A stretch of DNA of 64,000 nucleotides. It comes from a virus. The stretch's first letter is position 1; the number at the start of each line of letters is the position of its first letter. The notes under the pieces are model-generated. The model did not search any database, was not told the origin of the DNA, and saw nothing but the letters and a program-made list of their open reading frames with translations. Below are positions 18,401-28,964 of this stretch, piece by piece. The position numbers and the translations under genes are program-made. The stretch covers positions 31,165-95,164 of IMG/VR virus record IMGVR_UViG_3300025010_000040; one strand, given 5' to 3'.

Positions 18401-19045
18401 GTGAAGAAACCATATATTTATGATTTAGAAACTAAGAATTTATCTTTTATACAAACGGCTAAAGATTTACATATACTTGGTATTAAGAATAATGTATTTT
18501 TTTTAAAGCTATATGATAAATCTTTAAAGAAAGTTGATCCCCATTCACCATTTTTAACAGATGATCAAATTATTAAAATTATTAATGAGTGTATGATTAA
18601 CCCTTGGTATTATTTAAGAGAGGTTGCAAGGATTCCAGATCAGGGTGGTCGTGGTATAAGTTACCAGTTAAATAGAGGTAATTTAGCATCTACTTGGTGT
18701 TATTTAAATGGTATAGACGACTATTTAGTATTACCAAGACAAATAGGTAAAACACAAAGTAAACTATGTATAATAAATTGGACATTTTTACTAGGTACTA
18801 CTAATTCACAATTTATGTTTTTGAGTTTAGATCAAACGGCCGCTAATGAAAATCTTGATAGGTTAAAAAAACAAAGAGATTTATTACCTCCTTATTTACA
18901 ATTTAAACTAGTAACTTCAGATGAAGGTAAAATTATTAAAGAAATTGATAATGTTAAAACTCTAGTTAACCCAGTTAATAATAATAAAATTGTAACTAAA
19001 CCTTCTGCTAAATCAACTGAAGCTGCTGAGAAAATAGGTAGGGGT
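18401..19045 (+). CDS. Large terminase, exon 1 (residues 1-215)
   Basis: The large terminase subunit is the ATPase-nuclease that packages DNA through the portal. The gene is split by a group I intron; exons 18401-19045 and 19432-20850 join in frame to 687 aa. Exon 1 holds the Walker A-like PRQIGKTQ at about residues 112-119. Splicing at 19045 joins IGRG to NTQPIQMYDEVEF, restoring the conserved stretch before Walker B; without splicing the frame meets a stop at 19079-19081. The start is GTG 18401 with AAGGAGG upstream; the overlapping ATG at 18399 runs straight into a stop. Confidence 0.88.
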
Positions 19046-19431
19046 AATTTTTTAGCCCCAACATATAGTAATATATGTTAAAAACTTCTTTAATTGTCGG
19101 GGAAGCTCTTAGAGCCTAAAACTACTAAATTAATATAGTAATATATTAATGGCTTGGACTAATCAACCAAGGTATAGTAATAAGGTTTTAGGATTGGGTG
19201 ATCCGCAGCTAAGATTCCTGTATACAGGAATAAAGTTCAACGACTATCCCATGGATCTAAAATGATCATTAGGAGTAGGGCTCAAGTGAGTGGGTGAAAA
19301 TCCCTTAAATCGAAATAGGAGACTCCTTATTATTTAATAATAAGGATGAAGATATAGTCTAGTATCCTAAGGAAATCTTAGGGAAGTTCATAAGAGAACT
19401 GCATAGATTAACGACCTATGTGAATATATCG
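19046..19431 (+). ncRNA. Group I intron in terminase gene
   Basis: A 386 nt self-splicing intron without an ORF. P1 forms between exon end GGGGU and intron GCCCC (19054-19058), with a U-G pair at the splice site. P7 is GACTAT (19242-19247) with ATAGTC (19354-19359), preceded by the typical AAGATATAGTC. It ends in G at 19431. The joined exons give an unbroken terminase. Its sequence is closely related to the other introns in the window, most clearly to the portal intron, which has the same length. Confidence 0.88.
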
Positions 19432-20850
19432 AATACTCAACCAATTCAGATGTATGACGAAGTAGAATTTACGAGTTATATTAAAACTATTATTGAAGCT
19501 GCTGCCATGGCGTTTAAAACGGCTTCAGACAATGCTAAGAGAAATAATGCCCCTTATTCAAGGTCCCTACTCTCAACTCCTGGTGATCTCGATACTAAAG
19601 CTGGACAAGATGCCATGGAAATAATTAGTAAGACATATAGATGGACTGAAAAATTTTATGATATGAAGATAGATGATGTTAAAGAAATTATAAAAAATAA
19701 TTCAGAAAATAGGATAGTTTATATTGAATATGAGTATAAACAATTAGGAAAAGATGAAGAGTGGTTTAATGATTCATGTGCAATAATAGGTAATAACCCA
19801 TTAAAAATTAAGAGAGAAATATTATTACAAAGAATGAGAGGTTCTTCTAATTCCCCATTTGAACCAGAAGATTTAGAACTTATTAGGGAAAAACAGGGTA
19901 AAATAATTGAAGAAATCTTTATTAATAAATTATTTAGATTAGATGTTTATAAACCATTAGTAAGAGATAGGATATATTTTATATGTGTTGACGTTTCTAA
20001 AGGTTATGGTCAAGATAATTCAGCCGTAGTAATATTAGACCCATATGAATTAAAACCTGTGGCAGAATTTGAATCGCCATATATAGGTGTAACTCAACTA
20101 AAGAATTTTTTATATACACTTGTTAAAAAATATTTACCTAGAAGTATTTTATGTATTGAAAGAAATGAAAATGGTGAATCTATATTAGATGGATTGAGAT
20201 ATACTGATATAATGCATAATTTATATTTTGATAAAGATAAAGATCCAATTGCCTCTCAATTAGATGATAGGATGGATAGTCAGGGATTTTTAAAACAAGA
20301 AGCTTTAAAACGTAAATTATATGGAGTATGGACTGGAACTAAATCAAGACAAGTGATGTTTAGTTTGTTAGAAACACATATTGCAGAGTATAAAGATAAT
20401 TTTATTTGTGCTAATATTATTAATGATTTATTTAAATTAGTTATGAAAAAGAATGGTAAGATTGAAGCTGAGTCTGGATTCCATGATGATTCTATTATGG
20501 CTTATTTAATAGGATTGTATGTATATTATCATGGTAATAATCTACACTATTTTGGTTTTGTTAAGGGTCAGTTACCTGATGAGGAAGAAAGAAATAAAGG
20601 ATTACAAACATATGATGAGATAATGGAAGAAATGCCTGATGAAGAAAGACAATATTTCAATGAAAGTTTTGGTTCTAAATCTATAGATGATTATCAACAA
20701 CATGTAATAGAAGAACTTAAAAGAGTACAAAAAGAACAAAATAGTTTAATTAATATGAGTGGAATGATGAAACCCTCAACATATGCAGAAGAATATGATA
20801 ATGATGAGAATGAAATATCATTAGATTTCTTTGATGAATTAAATAATTAA
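19432..20850 (+). CDS. Large terminase, exon 2 (residues 216-687)
   Basis: Carries Walker B (IQMYDE, residues 220-225), the ATPase coupling STPGD motif, and the RNase H-like nuclease with acidic residues in CVDVSKGYGQDNSA, LCIERNENGES and GFHDDSI. The intron sits only eight codons before the catalytic DE of Walker B. A terminator follows the stop codon. Confidence 0.9.
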   Translation, partial: NTQPIQMYDEVEFTSYIKTIIEAAAMAFKTASDNAKRNNAPYSRSLLSTPGDLDTKAGQDAMEIISKTYRWTEKFYDMKIDDVKEIIKNNSENRIVYIEYEYKQLGKDEEWFNDSCAIIGNNPLKIKREILLQRMRGSSNSPFEPEDLELIREKQGKIIEEIFINKLFRLDVYKPLVRDRIYFICVDVSKGYGQDNSAVVILDPYELKPVAEFESPYIGVTQLKNFLYTLVKKYLPRSILCIERNENGESILDGLRYTDIMHNLYFDKDKDPIASQLDDRMDSQGFLKQEALKRKLYGVWTGTKSRQVMFSLLETHIAEYKDNFICANIINDLFKLVMKKNGKIEAESGFHDDSIMAYLIGLYVYYHGNNLHYFGFVKGQLPDEEERNKGLQTYDEIMEEMPDEERQYFNESFGSKSIDDYQQHVIEELKRVQKEQNSLINMSGMMKPSTYAEEYDNDENEISLDFFDELNN

Positions 20851-20882
20851 TAATATAATGTGTTATTTAACACATTATATTA
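20851..20882 (+). terminator. Rho-independent terminator after terminase
   Basis: Stem TAATATAATGTGTT/AACACATTATATTA with ATTT loop, then a run of Ts. Confidence 0.85.
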
Positions 20883-20940
20883 TTTTTTACTAATTTAGTA
20901 ACATTGTTTTAATTATGAATAAAAAAGGAGTGTGATTAAA

Positions 20941-21714
20941 TTGAATTATGATGATGATGAATATATTAGAACTAGTGATTTAGATATAGAGATGTTATTA
21001 GCAGAATTACCATTTAATTTAACAAAAGAAAATATAATTGAACAAATAAATGATCCACTTTCCATTCAGGTTGATTATATAACTACATTAAAAGATAAGT
21101 GTGAAATTGTTAAACAACAGTTTAGTGATAATTCAGAAGTTATTAAAGAGATTGATATAAAATTGAGATCAGTTTTTGACCTTGTAATAAGAGAAATGAA
21201 TTATAAATTTAGTTTACATGCAAGTTTAGAACAAACTGATGAAGACATTATTAAAATGGGTGAGTCTTTATATACCTATTTAATATTAAGATATAAGAAA
21301 AATATTAGTAGGTTTATATTTAGATTTATATTAAAAAATAAGAAAGAACTTATTGAAAAATTTGATACAACTAAGAAAAAAGATATTACTTCATTGGCAT
21401 TAAAGAAACAATTTAAAAATAAAGATGATGTTATTTTAATAACATCATTACCTAATATTATAAAACATATTATGAATTTAGATATAGAACCTATTGAATT
21501 TTTGGATTATATATCTAAAGGTGAACATTATGATGCTAGTATTATTAAAGATTATATTCTATCAGGACAGATAATAGGTAATTTTATACCAAGATATTTT
21601 TATCTAATGATAGATGAATATGAACATATTATGGATGAAATTCAAACAGATATAAAATTAAAGTTGATAAATAAAATAAAAAACAATGAAGGGAAGAGGA
21701 TGAAAAATGAATAA
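20941..21714 (+). CDS. Unknown protein of the virion module, 257 aa
   Basis: No family recognised. It is mostly helical and acidic at the N-terminus. I place the start at TTG 20941, ten bases after AAAGGAG; the in-frame GTG at 20932 is too close to that site. The 3' end overlaps the next gene by eight bases, so translation is likely coupled. Position between terminase and sheath is that of neck or tail-completion proteins in T4-type order, but that role is only inferred. Confidence 0.65.
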   Translation: MNYDDDEYIRTSDLDIEMLLAELPFNLTKENIIEQINDPLSIQVDYITTLKDKCEIVKQQFSDNSEVIKEIDIKLRSVFDLVIREMNYKFSLHASLEQTDEDIIKMGESLYTYLILRYKKNISRFIFRFILKNKKELIEKFDTTKKKDITSLALKKQFKNKDDVILITSLPNIIKHIMNLDIEPIEFLDYISKGEHYDASIIKDYILSGQIIGNFIPRYFYLMIDEYEHIMDEIQTDIKLKLINKIKNNEGKRMKNE

Positions 21715-22681
21715 CCCATTGAGAAGGATTGATAATGAACCGTTAACATTAGATGGTGGTTTTGAAAGTACTAAACTTTTAGAAGTTAATAAAGACAAAG
21801 ACATTCTAAATATACTAGGAATTAAATCTAAGTTAAATAACTTTACTCAAATGAGAAATAAAATTGTTAATCAAAAAATATCGGTTATTAATAATAGTGA
21901 GGTAATTGATATTTTAAATGAGCGTACTAAAAATTTAACTGTTTTTCAAATCAAACGGTTAACTAATGAACAAGTTGAAGAGATTTATACTATCAATGGT
22001 GAGAAAGTTATTTTATCTATTGAAATGGATAATGAAGAAAAAAAGATTAGTTTCATGAGAGAATACTTAATATTTAATAAAGAAAGTTCAGAAGCATTAA
22101 GACAAATTGATAAATCTATAGAAACTTTTGAAAAAGAATTAAAAAAAGATGAGGATGAATTAAATAAGGTTATTAATGAATATGGAGATGTTCAAACACT
22201 TATTAAAAATCATCTTATTGATAATATTAATAAGTCTACGGATGAAAATATAAAAAATCGTAATATTAAAATTCTTGATAATTTTAATGATGCCTCCACA
22301 TTAAATATAATTTATGAACATTATAAAAATCAAAAAGTTCTAAATACTTTACATGATTATAAAATAAGAGCTGAAGGTATTTATAAGAATTATGTTAAGA
22401 CATGTAAACAATTAAGTATTAAATCGGACATAACTATTTTTGAGAATTTAGAAATGAAATTCCTACCTCAAAAATATCATAAATATCCGAATCTATTTTT
22501 ATTTGCAATTATTAGGTATTTTGCATATAAGAAAGATGACTGTAATAAATATTCTGATGGTATTTTTTTATCTCAGTTTATAGTGAATGTACAAAATCTA
22601 TTTTGTGATAAATTTAAAGATAGTGAAGAAAAACAATTATTTATTAATTCAATTATGAAAGTGTTAGATTTATTTTACTAA
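21707..22681 (+). CDS. Unknown helical protein of the virion module, 324 aa
   Basis: Not recognised. Residues 110-230 are rich in Lys/Glu/Asn/Ile with a heptad-like pattern, probably a coiled coil. It overlaps the upstream gene by eight bases and ends at a terminator, so the two form one unit and may act together in neck or tail assembly. Confidence 0.65.
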   Translation: MNNPLRRIDNEPLTLDGGFESTKLLEVNKDKDILNILGIKSKLNNFTQMRNKIVNQKISVINNSEVIDILNERTKNLTVFQIKRLTNEQVEEIYTINGEKVILSIEMDNEEKKISFMREYLIFNKESSEALRQIDKSIETFEKELKKDEDELNKVINEYGDVQTLIKNHLIDNINKSTDENIKNRNIKILDNFNDASTLNIIYEHYKNQKVLNTLHDYKIRAEGIYKNYVKTCKQLSIKSDITIFENLEMKFLPQKYHKYPNLFLFAIIRYFAYKKDDCNKYSDGIFLSQFIVNVQNLFCDKFKDSEEKQLFINSIMKVLDLFY

Positions 22682-22689
22682 TAAAAACA

Positions 22690-22745
22690 TTAGGATAAGG
22701 TTGTGAATTTTTAATTCACTTCCTTATCCTAATTTTATTTTTTAA
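22690..22745 (+). terminator. Rho-independent terminator
   Basis: Two-part stem TTAGGATAAGG/CCTTATCCTAA with inner GTGAATT/AATTCAC, followed by TTTTATTTTTT. Confidence 0.85.
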
Positions 22746-22761
22746 GGTGGGTGATATTTTA

Positions 22762-23493
22762 ATGATTGAAAAATTCTTAAGTGATGATGGAACAAATATA
22801 ATATTTAATGGAGAACAATTAATAGCGTATATACCTGAATTTTATTTTAAAAATGGTAAATTAGGTGAACATTTAGGTTCATCATTAAGAGTTTTTGGTT
22901 TATTTAATGTTAGGATGAATAATGGGGGTAGACTATCAAAACTTGAAACATTTAATTTACCTTCTATGATTTTTTTATTTCCATCGACAATAGAATACAA
23001 AACACTAAAATTAGTAGATGAACAAGAAGAAGAATGTTATATGGTGTTAAATTTTTTTAAAGGCGGAAAAATAACACCTAACAATATGTCACAAGATGCA
23101 ACTAATGTAGAATTATTTTTAGACCTTATATGTGGTGGTAAATTACCAGAAACAATTCCTTATAATCAAATAATTCAAATATGGCAAAAAAATTTAACTT
23201 TAAATAATATTAATTTAAATGTAACATCAACTGTATTAGAAGTTATTTTAAGTGAAATTTATCGTAATAAGAAAAAACCCGAAGAAACATTTGCTAAATT
23301 ATGGGGACGCAACCCAAATATATCTCAATATGAATATAAACGTGCTAATATTAGAGAAATTTGTGCTAGAAATTCTACTTTTGCTGCTTTAACGTATGAA
23401 GATATGGATGCTATGATAACATCATCTCTTAATATTAAGAATTATAATAGAGAGGAAACTGAATCCCCTATAGAAAAAATAATAAAGATGTAA
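22762..23493 (+). CDS. Unknown virion-module protein, 243 aa
   Basis: No family named. A globular mixed protein directly upstream of the tail sheath gene, therefore perhaps a tail-completion or sheath-terminating protein (inference). ATG 22762 is preferred because AAGGTGG lies 11 bases before it; the earlier GTG is inside that site. Confidence 0.62.
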   Translation: MIEKFLSDDGTNIIFNGEQLIAYIPEFYFKNGKLGEHLGSSLRVFGLFNVRMNNGGRLSKLETFNLPSMIFLFPSTIEYKTLKLVDEQEEECYMVLNFFKGGKITPNNMSQDATNVELFLDLICGGKLPETIPYNQIIQIWQKNLTLNNINLNVTSTVLEVILSEIYRNKKKPEETFAKLWGRNPNISQYEYKRANIREICARNSTFAALTYEDMDAMITSSLNIKNYNREETESPIEKIIKM

Positions 23494-23543
23494 TAATCAA
23501 TGAGAACAATTAAATAAAAAAATTCACAAGGAGGTTGAATACT

Positions 23544-25385
23544 TTGCCTGCAATCGGACAAATCATTCCTAAATATACACATCCTCATACAGAAACATTT
23601 ATTAATGATAATACTGTATTTGAGGAAATTGTTTCCGAACCAGAAAGTGGTATACGTTTTATTAACGTATTCGCTTCAGCAAAAGGACGAGATGGTGTTG
23701 TTTTAAAGAAAAAAACATACACTGATTATATTGAAGAGTATGGTAAACCAAACTATAAATTATTTGGCCAACCTGGTTATATGCCGTATGCTTCTTTAAG
23801 AACATTTCAAGCAGAGTGTAATTGTATGCGGATTATGCCGGAGGATGCCGCTTATGCGAATGTCGTAATTTTAGCTAAAGTTAAAGTTGATACATCTGTA
23901 GTTAATAGTCCAAAATTACTAATTAGGCATCAAGCAGTATCTCTTGTAGGTCTTACTGATGCAGCGGAGTTATCTGTTAAGGTGGAGCTATTAAAAGACA
24001 CTGATCCGGATGAAGATGATTGGTTAACATATCCTTTATTTGGTGTATATGTACTTGGTAGAGGTATTTATGGTAACACTTTAAGAATAAGAATGAGTGC
24101 ATCCCCACAAGCAGACATTGATAATGGGTATAAAAATTATCGTTTTGAAATTCTTGATAGTGATGGTGGTTTGGTACGTAAAGAACTATTTACTGGTAGC
24201 TTATTTACTGATGCCTTAGTTGGTTCAAATACTTTATTTATTGAAGAATTAATTAATGATTCTGAAACTGGAAGTAATAAAATTGGATTTTATGTATCTG
24301 ATAACTCTCTTAGTGAAATTCTTGACATGTATAATACTAGTGTTGCACCAGATGCTAATTTAACATTACAAACTTTTGATATTATTACAGCTCGCAGTAT
24401 GACTGCAACTACTTTATCTGATATAGTAATTTCAAAAACTGTCGATGATGTTTCTTTAGATGATGTATCAGGTATTTTACTTTCTGGTGGAACAGATGGT
24501 TCTTTTTCGATTGATGCTGATGCTGGAACCAGAGAAACAGCTATTGATGATGCTTATATTAAGGCATTTACAGAAAATAAAGTTCTTTTAAGTAAAAGAA
24601 GAACTCCAGCAGATTTAATACTTGATGCTAATTATTCAGATGATGTTAAAAGAGCTCTTATTAGTTTTATTACTAAAAGATATGACGCATATGGTTTTAT
24701 TGATGGTGGTATACTTGAAACTCCAACTGACGCTATATCATGGGCTGAGTCAATGGCATCTTTATCAGATAGAGTATTTTCTAAAGAGTGTAATCACTAT
24801 TATATAAAAGATCCATTTTCAGGTAAATCTATTCCCATGACAATAACATATTTTTATGCTAGTCAATTACCACTCCATTTTAAAACTAATGGTAATAATA
24901 TTCCATTCCAAGGTGAAAAATATGCTAAATTAACCGGTTTTGTTAAAAACTCTTTAAAACCAGTTATTGATGCTGATGATGATGATATAAAAGAAGAAAT
25001 ATATAATCTTAAAGTAAACTATTTCGAATGTATTGCAGAAAATACTTTTATCAGAGGAGTTCAAGGTACATCTCAAAATGTTTGGTCTGATTTATCAGAA
25101 GAACATAATATGCATGTTTTGTTAGAATTAAAAAGAAAAGTTGAAGCTTTAGTAGCTTCAAAATCATATAATTTTGCTGAAAAAGAAGATAGAGTTGAAT
25201 TTACGGAAATAGCTGAACGAATTTTTTCACCATATCGTGGTAAAAAAGTAAGAGAAATTGAAATATATTTTGATATGAATCCTTTTGAAGAAGAAAGAAG
25301 TATACTGCATTGCTATATGGCTGTTATTTATAAAACAATAGCTAAAAGAGGTATTATTGAAATTGATATCAACAAGAGGGTTTAA
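23544..25385 (+). CDS. Tail sheath protein
   Basis: A 613 aa contractile sheath subunit of the T4 gp18 type. Recognisable features are the N-terminal FASAKGRDGVV, the turn YGKPNYKLFGQPGYMPYASL, and the C-terminal RVEFTEIAERIFSPYRGKKVREIEIYFDMNPFEEER region that forms the conserved sheath core. The start is TTG 23544 (MPAIGQIIPKYTHPH), since the earlier TTG overlaps the AAGGAGG site. The gene precedes the tail tube gene, the usual order. Confidence 0.85.
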   Translation: MPAIGQIIPKYTHPHTETFINDNTVFEEIVSEPESGIRFINVFASAKGRDGVVLKKKTYTDYIEEYGKPNYKLFGQPGYMPYASLRTFQAECNCMRIMPEDAAYANVVILAKVKVDTSVVNSPKLLIRHQAVSLVGLTDAAELSVKVELLKDTDPDEDDWLTYPLFGVYVLGRGIYGNTLRIRMSASPQADIDNGYKNYRFEILDSDGGLVRKELFTGSLFTDALVGSNTLFIEELINDSETGSNKIGFYVSDNSLSEILDMYNTSVAPDANLTLQTFDIITARSMTATTLSDIVISKTVDDVSLDDVSGILLSGGTDGSFSIDADAGTRETAIDDAYIKAFTENKVLLSKRRTPADLILDANYSDDVKRALISFITKRYDAYGFIDGGILETPTDAISWAESMASLSDRVFSKECNHYYIKDPFSGKSIPMTITYFYASQLPLHFKTNGNNIPFQGEKYAKLTGFVKNSLKPVIDADDDDIKEEIYNLKVNYFECIAENTFIRGVQGTSQNVWSDLSEEHNMHVLLELKRKVEALVASKSYNFAEKEDRVEFTEIAERIFSPYRGKKVREIEIYFDMNPFEEERSILHCYMAVIYKTIAKRGIIEIDINKRV

Positions 25386-25422
25386 AAAGTTAATAAATTA
25401 TAATAAAGGAGTGAGAATATAG

Positions 25423-26247
25423 ATGCCAGATATTAATACACTACAAACTAATATTAAAAATAATACTAAAGATATGACATTGTATTCCTTATTTTTAGGT
25501 GGATTAAATGTAACCTCTAAAGCACTAGCACAATATGACCCATTAAAAACTGGATATGCGAGAATATTTTTTATAAAAATGCCTCCTTTTATGAAAACCA
25601 TTTTACCTGAAAAAACTAAACAATTTAAACATTTACTCGAATATGGATTCGTAGGGATAGATGGTTTGCAAAACATTTCAATGGAGTTTGAACAAGTTAC
25701 GGGTGGTTATGCCGGAAGACAATTTGAAATACCGACAGTCGCTAAGGATGAAACTAATAGTCTTACTGTTAAAGTATATGAACAAGCAGGTTCACCTGTT
25801 AGAGAATATACTGATATGTGGATTTCTGGTATTGCAGACCCATATACTGGGCTTGGACATTACCATGGTGCATTGGAAATAGCGAGTGCAGGATTAACAT
25901 ATTCTCAAGTAAATCATTCTGGGGAAGCAATTTATGTTGAAACTGACCCAACCGGTCGTAGTAATGGTATTGAGTATTCATGTCTATTATCTAATTTGGT
26001 ACCTAAAACTACAAAAATGGATCATTTTAATCAAGAGGCTGGTAGTCATCCAATTGTCCAGACTGATATTGAATTTACTGCAACCAGATATCAATCTCCT
26101 CAAATTAATGAAATTGCAAAAGCATTAGTTGCTAAATTTAAAATCCTTAGGGATTATTTAAGTTTTAATTCTCAATATACTATTACAGATGTAGCTAACA
26201 TGACAGTACCTAATATTAGTGATTGGGGTACTTCTGGTACAACTTAA
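25423..26247 (+). CDS. Tail tube protein
   Basis: A 274 aa protein placed directly after the sheath. It has features of gp19-type tubes: YARIFFIKMPPFM, then GIDGLQNISMEFEQVTGG, then FEIPTVAKDETNSLTVKVYE and MWISGIADPYTGL. It would form the inner tail tube through which DNA passes. Start: AAAGGAG before ATG. It is the last + strand gene of the virion module. Confidence 0.82.
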   Translation: MPDINTLQTNIKNNTKDMTLYSLFLGGLNVTSKALAQYDPLKTGYARIFFIKMPPFMKTILPEKTKQFKHLLEYGFVGIDGLQNISMEFEQVTGGYAGRQFEIPTVAKDETNSLTVKVYEQAGSPVREYTDMWISGIADPYTGLGHYHGALEIASAGLTYSQVNHSGEAIYVETDPTGRSNGIEYSCLLSNLVPKTTKMDHFNQEAGSHPIVQTDIEFTATRYQSPQINEIAKALVAKFKILRDYLSFNSQYTITDVANMTVPNISDWGTSGTT

Positions 26248-26252
26248 AAAAT

Positions 26253-26290
26253 ATTTATGTCTATACTGAATATTCAGTATAGACATAAAT
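26253..26290. terminator. Bidirectional terminator, perfect 38-nt palindrome
   Basis: A perfect palindrome centred on GAATATTC between the convergent tail-tube and portal genes. It abuts the portal stop codon. T/A-rich flanks allow termination on both strands. Confidence 0.8.
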
Positions 26291-26725
26291 TTATTGTTCA
26301 GTTGTTGCTTCATCAGGATTCTCTAATTTAAATTTTTCATACTCTAATTTAGAATCCTCTATCACTTCATCAAACATTCTCCAAGGTAACATAGGTAACA
26401 TTTCTCTTGATGCCTTATTCATAACAATATCTTTAATTTTATTATCTTTATCAGTTGGAGTAAGATTTTCACCTGTTGTTGTTTTTAACATAAATGCTAA
26501 AACTTGATCGGCGTTTGAAATTAAATCACTCATATTCATAGTATTTAATGCTTTTGGTAAATTTAAACTATATATAAAAGTTTCAATTATTTCTTGGGGT
26601 ATTTCAGTACTAGAAAATTTCATTACTTTTTTATAAAATTCAGTTATATTAGGGTTAAAATCAAGTTGATCACTTACAACTCTACCAATAAATTTAGCAT
26701 TAGCCATAACTAAAGTTTTGGCATA
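26291..26725 (-). CDS. Portal protein, exon 2 (residues 599-742)
   Basis: C-terminal exon of the portal. It begins with YAKTLVMANAKFIGRVV, which continues the GVPSVIMNYINEAD end of exon 1 without a gap. It reads to a stop immediately beside the bidirectional terminator. Confidence 0.82.
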   Translation of the reverse strand, partial: YAKTLVMANAKFIGRVVSDQLDFNPNITEFYKKVMKFSSTEIPQEIIETFIYSLNLPKALNTMNMSDLISNADQVLAFMLKTTTGENLTPTDKDNKIKDIVMNKASREMLPMLPWRMFDEVIEDSKLEYEKFKLENPDEATTEQ

Positions 26726-27111
26726 CGATATATTCACATAGGTCGTTAATCTATGCAGTTCTCTTATGAACTTCCTTATCTTTTGATAAGATACTAGACT
26801 ATATCTTCATCCTTATTATTTCTAATAAGGAGCTCTCCACTTCGATTTAAGGGATTCTCACCCACTCACTTGAGCCCTACTCCTGTTGATCATTTCAGAT
26901 CCAATGGGATAGTCGTTGAACCTTTCTCATAGTAATACTATGAGACTTGGCTGCGGATCATCTAATCTTAAACATTATTACCTTACTCAGGTTAATTACT
27001 CCTGACCACTTATACCATCGCTAATATAGTTTGGTAGTTTAAGATTTAAAGGCTTCCCCGACAATTAAAAGAGAATTGGTATTATAGATTGCTCTATAAC
27101 CTGACTAATAA
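26726..27111 (-). ncRNA. Group I intron in portal gene
   Basis: A 386 nt intron without an ORF. P1 pairs exon CUGAU with intron GUCAG, and P7 GACTAT with ATAGTC. It ends in G at 26726. It is a close relative of the terminase intron, in the opposite orientation 7.3 kb away. Splicing joins INEAD to YAKTLVMA; unspliced, the frame stops 16 bases into the intron. Confidence 0.88.
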
Positions 27112-28905
27112 ATCAGCTTCATTAATATAATTCATTATTACTGATGGAACTCCACTTCCATTAATATATGATGTTTTCAACATTTCCATTAAATCTGTAT
27201 TTAATTGTATGTCCTGACCTGCTAATACATCAAATTCTATACCCTTGTCTCCTGTTCTACCTACAGGAACAAAAATACCTTTAGCATGACCAATTTTAGA
27301 TACCATCGTATTATAATTCAGTAAATCCATAAAATTTATATCTCTTTCTTTCATAGTTCTAGCAACATCTTGTAGTTTATTAATAATATTTGCATCTATA
27401 CCAGAATTTTTAATATAATTAATTCTAGTATCATTAGATTTACTAATAATAGAAACCATTTTAAATATTAATAATGCCAGATAAAGCTTAGCATAAAATA
27501 ATGATTTCATTAATATGCTAGTACCTTCACCTTCTTCATTCTCATTGACAGTAAATTCAGTTATATAATCAACTGGTATAAATTGAAATTTTATTTTCTT
27601 CTTATACATTTCGTTATAAGATAGGCAGTTCATTATTAATTCTTTAAATTTAATATTTTCTTCTAAATATTTCTTATTAAATGCTTTAACAATCTTTTCA
27701 GTTAATTTAGTTAAAAACATATTTTCAAGTTCAGGTGTATTGAGATTCACTGTATTAACTCTTATTGTATTTATAAAAGGAGATTTAGTAATAGGTGATG
27801 ATTCATGTATATAATAATAACCTATAACATGTTCCATTATTTTAACTGGTATCATTTTTTTAGGACTAATTAATTTTATATAACAATCAGTTATATTATC
27901 AAAATTATTATTTTTATCTTTTTCTGTAGATATAGTTCCATCATTAAAAAATGAAGATATTGAATTAGTTCTATTTTTAGTCTTAGCGTTATTTTTAATG
28001 GCTTCTTCAACATTTTTCTTAAATTTTTCATCAGTAATAAGTTCCGATACATCTACACCTTCTAAAATAGGTATATGTACAACATCATTTTCAATCTCAA
28101 TGTCTTTAACTAAACTATTTATTTCATTTTTTAAAGATGATGGATTACTTTTAATATTACCTTCATTTTTTAATTCAGTTATAAAATTGTCATCAATAGA
28201 TTCAGTAATAGAAAATGTTGTTAATTCTTTATTTTTCTTATCATAAAAATTTTCAAATAGTTTTGAATATGGTACAGTATATGCATAGTACTTACCATAT
28301 TGTAGAGTTTTCGGTATAATATGATTCTTTAATTTATTTGCTAATTTAAATTTCTTTTCTAAATTTTCAACTAAAGAAATATAACTTTGTTTATCCTCTT
28401 CACTACAGTTAGAACTTTTAAATTGTAAATTTCTAGATATAGATTGAGTTACATCATCAGCTGTTACAATAGCATCCCTAGTTGCATTAACAGCTTCCTC
28501 CAATTCAAATAAATGACTACAGATTAAATCAAGGTCTTCATATAAAAGATTTTGATTTCTATATCTTTCATTAAAAAATTGAAATACAGCATTATCTTCT
28601 GCTGAAAATATATCTTCAATTTTTTTTATATTTGAAAATTGTTGATTGTCATAATCATTAAATAATTTTACTAAAAATGTTGAAACATCTTCACCAGTAA
28701 AATCAGTTAATTTTTTTATTTCATGATAAATAACATCATCAACTTGGTCTGATAATTTCTTTAATTCTTTTTCTCTTTTAGTATCATTAGAAAAAGTATT
28801 AAAAGATATTTTATCTATTAAATCCGTAAATAAAGAATTCAATTTTACTAAGGGCTTTTCAATTTTTTTTACAACTTTTTTTTTATCATCTTTTTCATTA
28901 CTCAC
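27112..28905 (-). CDS. Portal protein, exon 1 (residues 1-598)
   Basis: The portal is the ring at the capsid vertex through which terminase pumps DNA. The spliced product is 742 aa, large for a portal but with the expected layout. There is a charged N-terminal region, a central region with long helices (KLYLALLIFKMVSIISKS), then GIFVPVGRTGDKGIEFDVLAGQ and GSGVPSVIMNYINEAD, which resembles the portal crown/stem end of large myoviruses. Start GTG 28905 with AAGGGGTG upstream. The assignment rests on this C-terminal part and on its place beside tail and terminase genes. Confidence 0.75.
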
Positions 28906-28931
28906 TTATTCACACCCCTTATTATTTTTTA

Positions 28932-28964
28932 ATAAAAATACTAGGATATATTATATCCTAGTAT
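28932..28964 (-). terminator. Terminator (- strand)
   Basis: TACTAGGATATA/TATATCCTAGTA stem followed on the - strand by TTTTTATT. It overlaps the stop codon of the gene at 28958 and separates it from the portal gene. Confidence 0.75.

Noticed and set aside
19079-19100. TAATTG just before GTCGGGGAAG looks like the 5' splice site of the T4 td intron
   Set aside because: In the terminase, polymerase and portal genes an in-frame stop lies upstream of this point, and protein alignment plus P1 pairing (for example GGGGU with GCCCC) place the 5' site 15-45 bases earlier. TAATTG is inside the intron.
19046-19431. Translational bypass (T4 gene 60 type) instead of an intron
   Set aside because: The interruptions are 300-1100 nt, have a full group I core with P7 pairing, and two carry homing endonuclease genes; bypass sites are short and lack these.
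25398-25981. Antisense and alternate-frame ORFs over the tail tube gene
   Set aside because: The + strand frame encodes a recognisable tail tube protein with a good ribosome binding site; the others have none.
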